Of a stretch of 38,306 nucleotides of DNA, positions 7,836 to 16,596 are shown one piece after another. The position numbers were made by a program, and so were the translations under genes. A model generated the notes under the pieces. The model was given only the letters and a program-made list of their open reading frames with translations, had not been told where the DNA came from and made no database searches. How positions within the stretch are numbered: position 1 is the first letter of the stretch; the number at the start of each line of letters is the position of its first letter. Origin of the DNA: Psychroflexus sp. MES1-P1E (GTDB lineage: Bacteria > Bacteroidota > Bacteroidia > Flavobacteriales > Flavobacteriaceae); NCBI RefSeq assembly GCF_002836055.1, contig NZ_PJBS01000145.1, positions 1 to 38,306 on the forward strand, given 5' to 3'.

Positions 7836-10307
7836 ATGAAATACCTCTTAACTCTTTTATTATTAGTTAGTTTTTTTAAATTCAGCAGTGCTCAAGACTT
7901 AAAGTCTCCGAGTGAATTTTTAGGTTACCCAATAGGATCTGAATTTACGCAGCATCACCAAGTTATCGGCTACTTTAAATATCTCTCACAAAATAGCCCA
8001 CTAGCTTCCTTTTCATCTTATGGTCAAACCAATGAACTAAGAACCTTAAGCTATACGGTAATTACTTCAGAAGAGAATCATAGTAATCTTGAGGGTATAC
8101 GAAAAGACAATTTAAAACAAACTGGCATTTTGGAAGGTGACTCCTCTCCAGAAATAGCTATTGTTTGGTTGAGTTATAATGTCCATGGTAATGAGGCCTC
8201 TAATACAGAAGCTTCTATGGTGACTGCTTTTGAGCTCATGACCAATCAGGAAAACGTGTTGGATAACACAGTAGTTATAATAGATCCAACTGTAAATCCA
8301 GATGGCAGAGATCGTTATGTTAACTGGTACAACCAAGTGAGATCATCCCCTTACACAGCATATCAAGATGCTATTGAGCATAACGAACCATGGCCTGGGG
8401 GAAGACCCAACCACTATCTTTTCGATTTAAATAGAGACTGGATGTGGGCTACTCAAATAGAAACCCAACACCGGCTTAAAATTTATAACTTATGGATGCC
8501 TCATGTTCATGTAGATTTTCATGAACAAGGCATTAACAGCCCTTATTATTTTGCACCAGCAGCAAAGCCCTTTCATAAGATTATTACCAATTTTCAAAAA
8601 GAATTTCAGACCCAAATCGGAAAAAATAACGCTAAAGCATTTGACGAAAAAAAATGGGCCTATTTCACTAGAGAACGTTTCGATTTATTTTACCCCAGTT
8701 ACGGAGACACTTACCCTACTTATAATGGAGCTATAGGCATGACTTACGAACAAGCGGGAAGTGGCCAAGCTGGTCTTGGTATAAATACCGATGAAGGTTA
8801 CGAGCTCACCTTAAAAGATCGTATAAAACACCATGTGCAAAGTGGGCTATCCACGGTAAAAACATCTTCTGAAAATGCTAAAAAACTTAATTCTGAATTT
8901 AAAACCTACTTTAAAAATACTGTAGATTTTGATTACTATGTTCTTGTTGGTGAGCAGAGTAAACTAAATACGCTGACTAAATTATTTGATCACCATGAGT
9001 ATGAGTACCACTTCTCAAAAGAAGAAAAACTAAAGGGTAAACCTATTTACAGCACTGCAAAAATGTCCTTTGATGCTGACCAGGCTTTAGTTGTACCGGC
9101 AAATCAACCCAAGTCTAAAATGCTAAAAGTCCTATTGGAAGCGGACCCAGAGTTGAGCACTCCCCTCACCTACGATATCACCTCTTGGAATCTTGCCTTA
9201 GCTCATGGAGTGAAGGCTTATACAGTTAGCGGTGATATAAACACTCAACCAAAAGTAAACCCTTATTCTCAAGAATCTGTTGAAGAGGGAACTGTGGGCT
9301 ACATTGCCCCATGGAAGAGTATAACTGATGCCAAATTCTTAACAGAATTACTCAAGAACAAGATTGATGTAAGAGCGACAACAAAACCTTTTAAAATTGA
9401 AAATGAATCTCATGATAGAGGTAGCCTGATTTTAACAAAGACCAATAATAGAGATTCCAATTTTGATTCTTTGGTTGTTGAACTCGCTAATAAGTATCAT
9501 ATCAAATTAGCAGCTACTCAAACTAGTTTTTCAGATTCGGGAACAGATTTTGGCTCTCCAGATATTAAGAAAATTAACTCGCAACGCATTGCTATTTTAA
9601 GGGGTGACGAAGTATCATCTTTGAGTTATGGGTCTATTTGGCATTTCTTTGAACAAGAACTGAACTATCCTATTATTTCTATCGATGCTCAGGATCTTAT
9701 GAAGATAGACCTAAATGATTACGATATTTTAATCCTACCCAGTGGATCTTACTCTAAAATTTTTGATAAAAAGAAGTTATCTTCTCTGTCCGATTGGATT
9801 AAAAATGGAGGGAAACTTATAGCTATGAGCAGTGCTTTGTCCACTTTTGAAGGAAAGAAAGGATTTGGCCTAGAAAAGGTAAAGGTTGAAAAAGACTCCA
9901 CTCAAAATAATCTAATCTCTTTTGCTGAAAGAGAAAAAGAACGTACCAAGGATGGTATCAAAGGTGCTATCTTTAACATTAAGGTAGATAACACCCATCC
10001 CTTAGCCTTTGGGTATACAGAATCTTATGCCACCTTAAAAACCAGTTCTGCAGCCTATAAACACCTCAACAAGGGCTTTAATGTCGCCTATATTGAAGAT
10101 ACCCCAGAACGCTTAAGCGGTTTTGCTGGCGAAAAGGCATTAGAAAATATTTCTAAATCTCTAATTTTTGGTGAACAACGCTTAGGTCGTGGAAGTATAA
10201 TTTATATGGTAGATGATGTCTTGTTCCGGTCCTTTTGGGAAAATGGCAAACTCTTTTTCGTTAATGCTCTGTTTATGGTTAATAATAGGAGTCAAACTTT
10301 TAAATAA
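7836..10307 (+). CDS. Secreted M14-family zinc carboxypeptidase-like protein
   Basis: An exported peptidase of 823 residues from the ATG at 7836, which opens a clean signal peptide (MKYLLTLLLLVSFFKFSSAQ). An earlier in-frame ATG at 7800 would put 12 polar residues in front of it. The zinc ligands are visible as H117 and E120 in HGNEASNTE and H229 in DFHEQG. NPDGRDRY supplies the substrate-binding Asn/Arg pattern, and the catalytic glutamate is E305 in MTYEQAGSG. The C-terminal third (about residues 590-815) resembles a class I glutamine amidotransferase-like fold (AILRGDEVSSLSYGS, DILILPSGSY) common in large Bacteroidota M14 proteins and probably non-catalytic. It ends 8 bp before the convergent DUF4097-like gene. 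Confidence 0.9.
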   Translation: MKYLLTLLLLVSFFKFSSAQDLKSPSEFLGYPIGSEFTQHHQVIGYFKYLSQNSPLASFSSYGQTNELRTLSYTVITSEENHSNLEGIRKDNLKQTGILEGDSSPEIAIVWLSYNVHGNEASNTEASMVTAFELMTNQENVLDNTVVIIDPTVNPDGRDRYVNWYNQVRSSPYTAYQDAIEHNEPWPGGRPNHYLFDLNRDWMWATQIETQHRLKIYNLWMPHVHVDFHEQGINSPYYFAPAAKPFHKIITNFQKEFQTQIGKNNAKAFDEKKWAYFTRERFDLFYPSYGDTYPTYNGAIGMTYEQAGSGQAGLGINTDEGYELTLKDRIKHHVQSGLSTVKTSSENAKKLNSEFKTYFKNTVDFDYYVLVGEQSKLNTLTKLFDHHEYEYHFSKEEKLKGKPIYSTAKMSFDADQALVVPANQPKSKMLKVLLEADPELSTPLTYDITSWNLALAHGVKAYTVSGDINTQPKVNPYSQESVEEGTVGYIAPWKSITDAKFLTELLKNKIDVRATTKPFKIENESHDRGSLILTKTNNRDSNFDSLVVELANKYHIKLAATQTSFSDSGTDFGSPDIKKINSQRIAILRGDEVSSLSYGSIWHFFEQELNYPIISIDAQDLMKIDLNDYDILILPSGSYSKIFDKKKLSSLSDWIKNGGKLIAMSSALSTFEGKKGFGLEKVKVEKDSTQNNLISFAEREKERTKDGIKGAIFNIKVDNTHPLAFGYTESYATLKTSSAAYKHLNKGFNVAYIEDTPERLSGFAGEKALENISKSLIFGEQRLGRGSIIYMVDDVLFRSFWENGKLFFVNALFMVNNRSQTFK

Positions 10308-10315
10308 TCACTGAC

Positions 10316-11620
10316 TTAGTTTAATTTCAAGTTACTGTAATTTGCGGTAATGTTGAAAATCTGCGAGCTTGTTTTTGAATTTTTATTCGTGTAAATAACA
10401 TCATCATAACTTTTGGTCATACTAAAGTCTAACTCTGAGTTAACTTGAATCTTGGAGTTAGACGATTTGGCATAAAACCTAAAGTTTTTATCACTTGGCA
10501 GCTTCAAATCTGCACTGGATTTTTCCAAATGAATATCTATAAGTGAAAAGTCGTCGTCTATCCTATCGATATGTAGGTTTCCATAGGTGCCCTTAATAAT
10601 AGCCTGATCTTGAACAGAACCGATCTTCAATTCCGACATTTTAGAGGTCACATTTAATTGATCGACTTTTTTTAAATCAACCTTTTTGGAATAGTCTATA
10701 TTCAGGTTTAAGCTCTCTGCGGAGTTAATTGAAAGCGTTGAATAACTCATTACTATTTTTGAATTTTGACCAGTGGCAGTATCCAATTGCAAACCTGAGT
10801 AACTCAGGTTGGCATCAACATTATGTAGACTTGAAACTTCCATTTTACTATGTTTTAAATTCATCTCGAACTTAGCCGATTTAGGTACTTTAATTTCTAT
10901 CACTCGCTTCACCGATCGCTTCATCATCCAACCGTTCTTCGCCTCCTGGTAGCCTTCCTTGAATTCTTCTACCCAAGGTTTTATGTTTTCCCTAATGACA
11001 TGTGCATACTGTCTTAAAGAATCTTGGAAGCTTCTATTATTCTTCTGGTCATTCCTAAGACCCTTCAAATCATCTCTAAAGTTTCTAAGCTCGTCTCTCC
11101 ACACCAGCATGGTCTCTCGAAAATTAGTAGAATCCAATTGCTCCTTAAATTTTTCTAAATAGTCTATCCCCTCTTCTTTAAAAGCCTCATAGTCAAAATC
11201 TATCTCTAATAGAGGCTTTGATGGTTTTGGTGGAAGAGGTGGATTTGGTGGAAGTGGAGGGTTTGGTGGAACAGAAGTTTGGAAAAACCCAACACCATTA
11301 CGTTTCGCATTTCGGTTTCTTCTAGTCGTAATTTCTACCCGTTTGCTGTTTCCAAGTACTTTGATTTCTGAGGCGTCAAAAGCTTCGTTTAAAGCTTGTT
11401 TATCCTCCTCATTGGAAGTTAAAGTAGTTTTCACCTCTACTCTATTTTTATTCCAGGTTTCAATAATGACTGTAGAATGTGATAGGTCTAAGATAATTAT
11501 TGGGCTCTTCTCCACATCAAAACTTTCAGTCGATACTCTCTTTTGCTGAGAAAAAATAAGGAATGGTGCTAGTAATAAAATGACTAGTAAACTAGAATTG
11601 GTATATACTTTCGCTATCAT
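10316..11620 (-). CDS. Exported DUF4097-like beta-repeat protein with proline-rich segment
   Basis: A 434-residue exported protein: residues 5-25 form a signal peptide or anchor ending at FSQQ. Residues 117-136 are a proline-rich stretch of PPNPPLPP repeats, followed by a charged helical part (about 140-235). The C-terminal half (about 240-434) is built of short alternating beta strands (LNLNIDYSKKVDLKK, TSKMSELKIG) like the putative adhesin DUF4097/DUF4098 beta-helix. It is the last gene of a three-gene operon: its start overlaps the end of the preceding membrane-protein gene by 29 bp. The arrangement ECF sigma / anti-sigma-like membrane protein / DUF4097 protein is frequent in Flavobacteriia. 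Function is unknown; a surface or periplasmic target or modulator of the sigma system is inference. Confidence 0.75.
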   Translation of the reverse strand: MIAKVYTNSSLLVILLLAPFLIFSQQKRVSTESFDVEKSPIIILDLSHSTVIIETWNKNRVEVKTTLTSNEEDKQALNEAFDASEIKVLGNSKRVEITTRRNRNAKRNGVGFFQTSVPPNPPLPPNPPLPPKPSKPLLEIDFDYEAFKEEGIDYLEKFKEQLDSTNFRETMLVWRDELRNFRDDLKGLRNDQKNNRSFQDSLRQYAHVIRENIKPWVEEFKEGYQEAKNGWMMKRSVKRVIEIKVPKSAKFEMNLKHSKMEVSSLHNVDANLSYSGLQLDTATGQNSKIVMSYSTLSINSAESLNLNIDYSKKVDLKKVDQLNVTSKMSELKIGSVQDQAIIKGTYGNLHIDRIDDDFSLIDIHLEKSSADLKLPSDKNFRFYAKSSNSKIQVNSELDFSMTKSYDDVIYTNKNSKTSSQIFNITANYSNLKLN

Positions 11621-12134
11621 GATTTAAGGTTTTTAATTCGGTTAACTTGAGTTTTAAATTTTGAAGTAATTCTAACCTAAGTTGTAAATTTTCTATCATA
11701 GCCTCTATAAGAGTTTCATCAAAGCCTTGTCGAGCTAATTCATTTTGAAGACGTTTATACTCGCCATCAATTTTTTCCACTTCCAATACATAGGAATTCA
11801 CTAAATCATCATAATCACCAGTTTCTAGAGTGGCTAATTCATAATTGATAGAGGCTTGATAAAACGATTCAATTTTTTGAAATTCTGGAGAAAAATCTCC
11901 CAAACTTATCAAGTTAGGGTTTTCATTTTGCTGAATTTGATCTGGTGTAGTTTGAAACCATAAAATAGAACTCACAAGTCCTACGATAAGAACTGCTGCA
12001 CTCTTTTGTAAAGTTTCGCTCCTCGAAACGGCTTTCGATTCTTTTCTTAATTTGGCTTCAAATAGTTGTTGATGACCTTCAGACATCTGTATAGGCGCAT
12101 CCTCATAATTAAAATCTTTACGCAAATCTTTCAT
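11592..12134 (-). CDS. Single-pass membrane protein, putative anti-sigma factor
   Basis: A 180-residue protein with a cytosolic N-terminal part (1-43), one transmembrane helix (about 45-61, rich in A, V, L, I) and a periplasmic part with long helices (about 85-175). It overlaps the upstream ECF sigma gene by 17 bp and the downstream DUF4097-like gene by 29 bp, the layout expected of translationally coupled sigma/anti-sigma pairs. No ZAS zinc motif (HxxxCxxC) is present, so it would belong to a zinc-less class. The anti-sigma role rests on position and topology only. Confidence 0.65.
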   Translation of the reverse strand: MKDLRKDFNYEDAPIQMSEGHQQLFEAKLRKESKAVSRSETLQKSAAVLIVGLVSSILWFQTTPDQIQQNENPNLISLGDFSPEFQKIESFYQASINYELATLETGDYDDLVNSYVLEVEKIDGEYKRLQNELARQGFDETLIEAMIENLQLRLELLQNLKLKLTELKTLNHDSESIYQF

Positions 12135-12663
12135 AACCCTGTTTTATTAATTCGTCTTTCAACATCGTTTTCCCTCTGTGCAATTGAGTTCTAGAAGCGC
12201 TTTCTGAAATTTTTAGGATTTCAGAAATCTCTTGGTGATCATAGCCCTCCATCAAAAACAGTTTCAAAACAAGACTGTACTTTAAGGGTAGGTTTTCTAC
12301 TATAGATTTTATAAGATCTACAGATATAGAATCCTCTACTTTCCAACTTTTTCCTTCCTGTTCAGGTAGAATCAAATGATCGTATTCTAGACTAAGATCA
12401 TATGTCTTCCTTCGTAAACAATCGATAGATTGATAAATAACAATCTGTTTCAACCAGGCACCAAAAGTGCAACGCCCATCGAAGGTGTGTAAGTTTGAAA
12501 AAGCTTTGATAAAGGCTTCTTGAGTGATATCTTCAGCGAGATCTCTTTGCTTTACATATCGGAAGGCTATAGTCAACATAGCATCACAATAGGAGTTGTA
12601 CAGCTTCAATTGTGCCTTTTCATTTCCTTTTAAACATTTTGATATCAAATCAGTTGCTGACAA
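12118..12663 (-). CDS. ECF-type RNA polymerase sigma factor
   Basis: A 181-residue sigma-70 family factor of the extracytoplasmic function group, which directs RNA polymerase to a dedicated promoter set. Region 2 includes DITQEAFIKAFSNLHTFDG with the downstream WLKQIVIYQSIDCLRRK part. Region 4 has LPLKYSLVLKLFLMEGYDHQ followed by the helix-turn-helix EISEILKISESASRTQLHRG. There is no region 3, as expected. The best start is a TTG at 12663, giving MSATDLISKCL; no in-frame ATG lies at a sensible upstream position. It heads the operon with the membrane protein and the DUF4097-like protein. A 12-bp palindrome lies about 50 bp upstream. Confidence 0.9.
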   Translation of the reverse strand: MSATDLISKCLKGNEKAQLKLYNSYCDAMLTIAFRYVKQRDLAEDITQEAFIKAFSNLHTFDGRCTFGAWLKQIVIYQSIDCLRRKTYDLSLEYDHLILPEQEGKSWKVEDSISVDLIKSIVENLPLKYSLVLKLFLMEGYDHQEISEILKISESASRTQLHRGKTMLKDELIKQGYERFA

Positions 12664-12714
12664 ATTCAGAGGAGATAAATTAAAATTGCTTCACCTTAAA
12701 TACGTTTGAAGTTA

Positions 12715-12726
12715 TGTAACGTTACA
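12715..12726. promoter_or_regulatory. 12-bp perfect palindrome between the sigma-factor gene and the dead pirin gene
   Basis: TGTAACGTTACA is a perfect 12-bp palindrome in the divergent intergenic region. On the minus strand it follows an AT-rich AAAGTTTG stretch resembling a weak -7 box for the sigma-factor operon, so it could be an operator. It could equally have controlled the decayed pirin gene. Chance occurrence cannot be excluded. Confidence 0.35.
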
Positions 12727-12787
12727 AACTTTATCGTTTATTTAAAAAATATTTTTTCTTCTCTGCTATAATTTAGCCTAAAAAAGA

Positions 12788-13316
12788 ATGAAAACAGTTT
12801 ACATAAAGCTAAAAGTCGAGGTCACGCCAATCCTTGCTGTTTAAATTAACGTCCCAGTTTTAGTTTTTGCGAGATATGTTAATCCAGAGCGGATCAACTT
12901 TGGAGTATGACGAGTCTTGGACGATGATACCGTCGCTCCAGGAATGGGCTTTAACACTCATACCTTCCAAAATATGGAAATTTTACAAATTAAGATTCTT
13001 CGCTATCAAGAAAATGTGACTCTTAGATATGATCAAATTTTGATTGATTTCTCAAAAAAGTTTTCATCAAATCGTATCACCAAATAAAAAGTATGCCCAG
13101 GTTTTAATTCACTAAAAGGCTTGTTTTCAGATAGATGAATTTAATAAAGTTTTAGAGGAAGTTTGTAACCTAAAACAAGCAGGAAAGAGGGTTTACATCT
13201 TCGTAGTCGAGGGTGAAGTTAGAATTTATAACTATCTGCTAAGCAAAAGAGGCACCATGGGTTTCAGCGAGACTTCTGCAATCGATTTCGATATAATTGA
13301 AAATTCTAAGTGCTAA
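12788..13316 (+). pseudogene. Pirin-family gene, inactivated
   Basis: Stretches of three frames reconstruct a pirin-like cupin. It starts MKTVYIK at 12788, then SRGHANP and RPSFSF in another frame with an internal stop. From about 12870 it reads ARYVNPERINFGV, a TGA at 12908-12910, then RVLDDDTVAPGMGFNTHTFQ and NMEI. The metal-binding segment GMGFxTHPHxNMEI is altered (HTF for HPH). The C-terminal part (about 13180-13316) reads QAGKRVYIFVVEGEVRIYN and LSKRGTMGFSETSAI before TAA. The middle third, which should hold the second metal ligands, is missing or scrambled. Pirins are dioxygenase-like or regulatory cupins; this copy cannot make a functional product. Confidence 0.85.
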
Positions 13317-13448
13317 TGGATAAAAGTGCCTGTCTAAAAATTATCACTTTAATACTATTTAACTTAATAAACGAATTATTTATGGGTATTTTAGAGGCTT
13401 TACAAATGCTAATCTATACATTCGCAAAAACAAGAAATACTTAAAAAA

Positions 13449-14090
13449 ATGCAAAATATTTTAGTCATTGGTGCAAACGGAACAACAGGAAGGTTAATTT
13501 CTAAAATTCTTAGAGATTCCTCCGATTTCAAACCATTTGCCATGATAAGAAAAGAAACCCAAAAGCCTTTTTTTGAAAATCAAGGAATAGAAACTCGTCA
13601 TGGCGATCTTGAAGCAGATTTTACTAGCGCCTTTAGAGGTATGGATAAAGTTATTTTCGCTGCTGGATCTGGTGGAAAAGGTGGTGATGAAAAAACAATA
13701 GCGGTAGATCAAATAGGAGCAATAAAAGCTGTAGAATTTGCAAAAACTAATAAACTACAAAAATTTGTTATGTTGAGTTCTATGGGAACGGATAACCCAA
13801 GTAAAATTGAAGGCTTAGAACAGTATTTAGAATCTAAAAAAACTGCAGACGATTTCTTAAGAGAATCTAATGTTGTTTACACCATTGTTCAACCTGGAGG
13901 TTTAACTGACAAAAAGGGAACTGAAAAAGTAGAGCTTGCTCATAAGCTTAAAAAAATGGGTGAAATCTCTAGAGAAGATGTTGCACATACTCTTTTGTAT
14001 GCTCTTGAACTTGAGCGTGCTAAAAATACATCCTTTGAAGTCATCTCAGGGAATGATGATCTCAAACAAAGCATTAAGAATTATAAATAA
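13449..14090 (+). CDS. NAD(P)-binding oxidoreductase (atypical SDR, SDR_a5-like)
   Basis: A 213-residue Rossmann-fold protein. The N-terminal dinucleotide motif is GANGTTGR (G8, G11, G14), followed by a conserved Asp-type second-strand end (RHGDLEADF) and the VIFAAGSGGKGGD loop. The segment KFVMLSSMGTDNP and YTIVQPGGLTD are characteristic of the atypical short-chain dehydrogenase group that includes bacterial YwnB/YhfK-type proteins. These lack the classical YxxxK catalytic pair, and here YLESKKTADDFL occupies that region. The substrate is unknown. No signal peptide is present. It lies alone between a dead pirin gene and decayed sequence, so it is probably monocistronic. Confidence 0.85.
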   Translation: MQNILVIGANGTTGRLISKILRDSSDFKPFAMIRKETQKPFFENQGIETRHGDLEADFTSAFRGMDKVIFAAGSGGKGGDEKTIAVDQIGAIKAVEFAKTNKLQKFVMLSSMGTDNPSKIEGLEQYLESKKTADDFLRESNVVYTIVQPGGLTDKKGTEKVELAHKLKKMGEISREDVAHTLLYALELERAKNTSFEVISGNDDLKQSIKNYK

Positions 14091-14617
14091 AATTTAATAA
14101 GCTATACCCAAAGTAATCTTAGGTTTTTTTTGAATCCTACAAAAGAGAGTTTGGATAAGTGATTTGGGAAAAAGAATTTGTTTACGGCTCTAGGCTTAAT
14201 GTATTCTTTAGGCCAGTTATATATAAAAAATAAGGGTGAAGCTATATTTCCCTTGGAAGGAGGAGGAAGAAAGGCTTTCTATGCTGCTCAACTTGGATAG
14301 GAAGCAGGCGCCTTTGATTTTTCTAAATCTAGAAAACAAAAGCTTTAAAACTTTTCGGTAAAAATTAAGCATCTATAGGTCACTAAATTGCCAAAACTGG
14401 AGATTACAAAGTGAAAAAAGACACTTGCTATTTAATTGTATTCATTTTTACACATACAGATCCAGAAAGCAGAATTTTATTTCATGAGAAACCAGAAGTC
14501 TTCTTAGAACTAGAAGAAAAACATATCATTAAGACTTTTCACCCTAATATAACTTAAGCATAATTATCTCTCTGGAGGTTTAAAAAATAAAAGACTTACC
14601 CTATACTTTAACTCAAC
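14091..14617. other. Decayed non-coding stretch, no gene recognised
   Basis: About 530 bp with only short open stretches. One plus-strand stretch reads LFTALGLMYSLGQLYIKNKG then EAIFPLEGGGRKAFYAAQLG before a stop (about 14178-14300). A second ends HTDPESRILFHEKPEVFLEL before a TAA near 14559. Both have protein-like composition but are broken by stops and frameshifts, so this looks like one or two dead genes. I do not recognise the family. Confidence 0.4.
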
Positions 14618-14619
14618 TA

Positions 14620-14781
14620 ATACCAAATTAAATTTATAATGTCGTATAAATAAATTGAATTATTTTTTGATTGATCGAAGTTGAAAATAATTAGCATAGC
14701 CTTAGTTACGGTAATTATTTTTGATAAAAAGCAGGCGAAAAAGAAACGATTTATTGCGACATTATAGGTTTAATTTGGTAT
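14620..14781 (-). repeat. MITE-like element, 162 bp, full length (copy 2)
   Basis: The element runs from ATACCAAATTAAA to TTTAATTTGGTAT. These terminal inverted repeats extend imperfectly for about 30 bp, both including TATAATGTCG. The internal core AATTAGCATAGCCTTAGTTA is the reverse complement of that in copies 3, 4 and 5, so this copy is inverted relative to them. It has the same length (162 bp) as the copy at 32359-32520 and is about 90% identical by eye. It has no coding capacity. Confidence 0.85.
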
Positions 14782-14782
14782 A

Positions 14783-15248
14783 ATAAGCAAATCCACATTA
14801 TCATCACGATAACGGGGATTTTTGCAGCACAGAAAATTCTCTATTTATTTTTCTCCATAAGATAATTTGTTATCAAGCTATATGGATGCCTGCTTGTATT
14901 TTTACCAGAAGTTAAATATAAGATTTGTAAGCTCATAAAAACCGGCACATCAAAGGGAGACGCTCCTGGGAAGAACTTCTCGAAAAGTCAACCGATTTCT
15001 GGGATATAAATTTGATGCTTAAACATAAGGGAAAACCCAAATTGATTCATTAATGTGAGGGCATATGCTTTAATAAAAACATTGAGCAAAAACATTTTGG
15101 TTGTTGGTTAAATTTTTGGTTTCGATCTATAGATTATTACTTTGAAGGTGAATTAGCTGATCGAGCAAAGAACAAAGCAAGAAAAATGGCTTCATATACT
15201 TTATGAGTATTTATATGGATAGAAATACTACATGTTAATAGAAGTGGT
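14783..15248. other. Decayed non-coding stretch, no gene recognised
   Basis: About 470 bp with fragments of coding character on the plus strand: PWEELLEKSTDFWD around 14965-15005 and YYFEGELADRAKNKARKMA around 15135-15190. Frameshifts and stops lie between them. They probably derive from one dead gene, which I cannot identify. The intact promoter of the hemerythrin gene follows. Confidence 0.4.
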
Positions 15249-15256
15249 TAAATTTG
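15249..15256 (+). promoter_or_regulatory. -7 promoter box for the hemerythrin gene
   Basis: TAAATTTG matches TAnnTTTG and lies 19 bp before the ATG at 15276, the same spacing seen at nusB, trxA and the cysteine synthase-like gene in this window. No good -33 TTG is seen. Confidence 0.45.
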
Positions 15257-15275
15257 TTTTAGAGTTTTTTTAATT

Positions 15276-15737
15276 ATGTCCAACCCACCAATAAAACGCC
15301 ATAAAGCCTTGCAAAATTTAAGTCGTGAACATCACGTAGGACTTATCTTTGTTCTGCGTTTGCAAAAAGGGGTAGCTAAGAGCGCCGATCTTCAATCTAT
15401 GGAAGAGTATGCCACTTGGTTTTGGGAAAATCATCTGTTACCGCATTTTCAGTTAGAAGAAGAGCACTTATTTCCAATGCTTAAGGGCGAGTTCGAATTA
15501 GAAAGAAAAGCAATAGCTCAACACAAAGACTTAAGGGTGCTTTTTCAAATTCAGCAAAAAACCCGTTCAGATTTCAAAAGAATTTATGAATTACTTCAAA
15601 AGCATATTCGTTTGGAAGAGCGGGAGTTGTTTAATTTAATACAAAGTACATTGAGCGAACAGCAACTTGCTGTTTATGAGAAAACTCACAAACATCAACA
15701 AAGCTGTGCAATGTGGCAAAAGCCCTTTTGGTCTTAA
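15276..15737 (+). CDS. Hemerythrin-like domain protein
   Basis: A 153-residue four-helix-bundle protein of the hemerythrin HHE family, which binds a di-iron site and serves in oxygen or nitric-oxide sensing, iron handling or repair. Candidate ligands are H19/H20 in SREHHVG, H53, H57 and E61 in ENHLLPHFQLEEEH, H64, H83 and H110 with E114 in KHIRLEERELF. That is the expected H...HxxxE...H...HxxxE-type pattern. No signal peptide is seen, so it is cytosolic. It stands between decayed sequences with its own -7 box. The physiological role is not determined by sequence. Confidence 0.85.
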   Translation: MSNPPIKRHKALQNLSREHHVGLIFVLRLQKGVAKSADLQSMEEYATWFWENHLLPHFQLEEEHLFPMLKGEFELERKAIAQHKDLRVLFQIQQKTRSDFKRIYELLQKHIRLEERELFNLIQSTLSEQQLAVYEKTHKHQQSCAMWQKPFWS

Positions 15738-16596
15738 AACAGATATTTTTATTTTAAGGTGCGAAAATAGACTATAAGCTTATTCCAACAATTGTACTAC
15801 TGAATGCTGTCTCTTTTAGTCTAGGGAAAGACTCTAAAAAAGCTATGACAAGTCAATACAAAAGACCATTTAAAGATTATTTTCCTATTCTGAATTTTAG
15901 TTACGGTCACCTCAAGCCTCAACTATTTAGATTAACTCTAATAGCTGATCAAGCTTTTAATTTCACTGTCTTCAACTCTCATAGTTACTGTTTGCCTAGT
16001 ATTTATGGCACAGCGTTTTATGTTTCTTTATAATTTCGCAAAAAAAAGAAGTTATAGACGTAGATATTCTAGCTCATATCCAGTTTGCCTTTACGATGCT
16101 TAATGACAAGTTCTCGTTGCGTCTTAACCATATCTACTTTTACTGTTTTTAGTGGACTGAGGAGCTTGTTAATATGATGCACTAAACTCTACAAAAACTT
16201 TAAAAATCATGATGGGCTTTGTCTCTATGGTTCTGCTTTACAGCTATTTTATATAAAGAAGGCTTTGGGGTAAAGCAAAAAAATTAGATTCCGATGAATT
16301 TGACTAAGGTTGAATTTTAGTATTTCCATGATGTATACTATAACAAAACTTATTTCCTGCTGAAAGTAGACTTGTTTTGTAATGCTTCAAATTATATATA
16401 GAAATAGTTGAAGTTACTCAATCTATGCTCAAAGTTTATATTCAAGATGCCTACTTGTTTTTTGTGTTGTAATAGGGTGATGTGGATGGGTTGTGAAGCA
16501 TTAAAAGATTCAATAAAAGTTTTCTGATAGTTTTTAAGGAATTTATAAAACTTGCTTTAAAGCCTTTCTTAGTGCACGTTAGTGTGTTAAAGACTT
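15738..16596. other. Long gene-free stretch with decayed sequence
   Basis: About 860 bp in which no intact gene is seen. An open stretch at 15845-16033 (62 codons, KAMTSQYKRPFKDYFPILNF in its extended reading) and shorter runs around 16150-16320 have coding-like composition but no family I recognise. Stops are dense in all frames elsewhere. This is most likely the debris of a gene that once followed the hemerythrin gene. Confidence 0.4.

Noticed and set aside
11230-11275. Tandem-like GGTGGAAG/GGTTTGGTGG repeats
   Set aside because: They encode the in-frame proline-rich PPNPPLPP stretch of the DUF4097-like protein.
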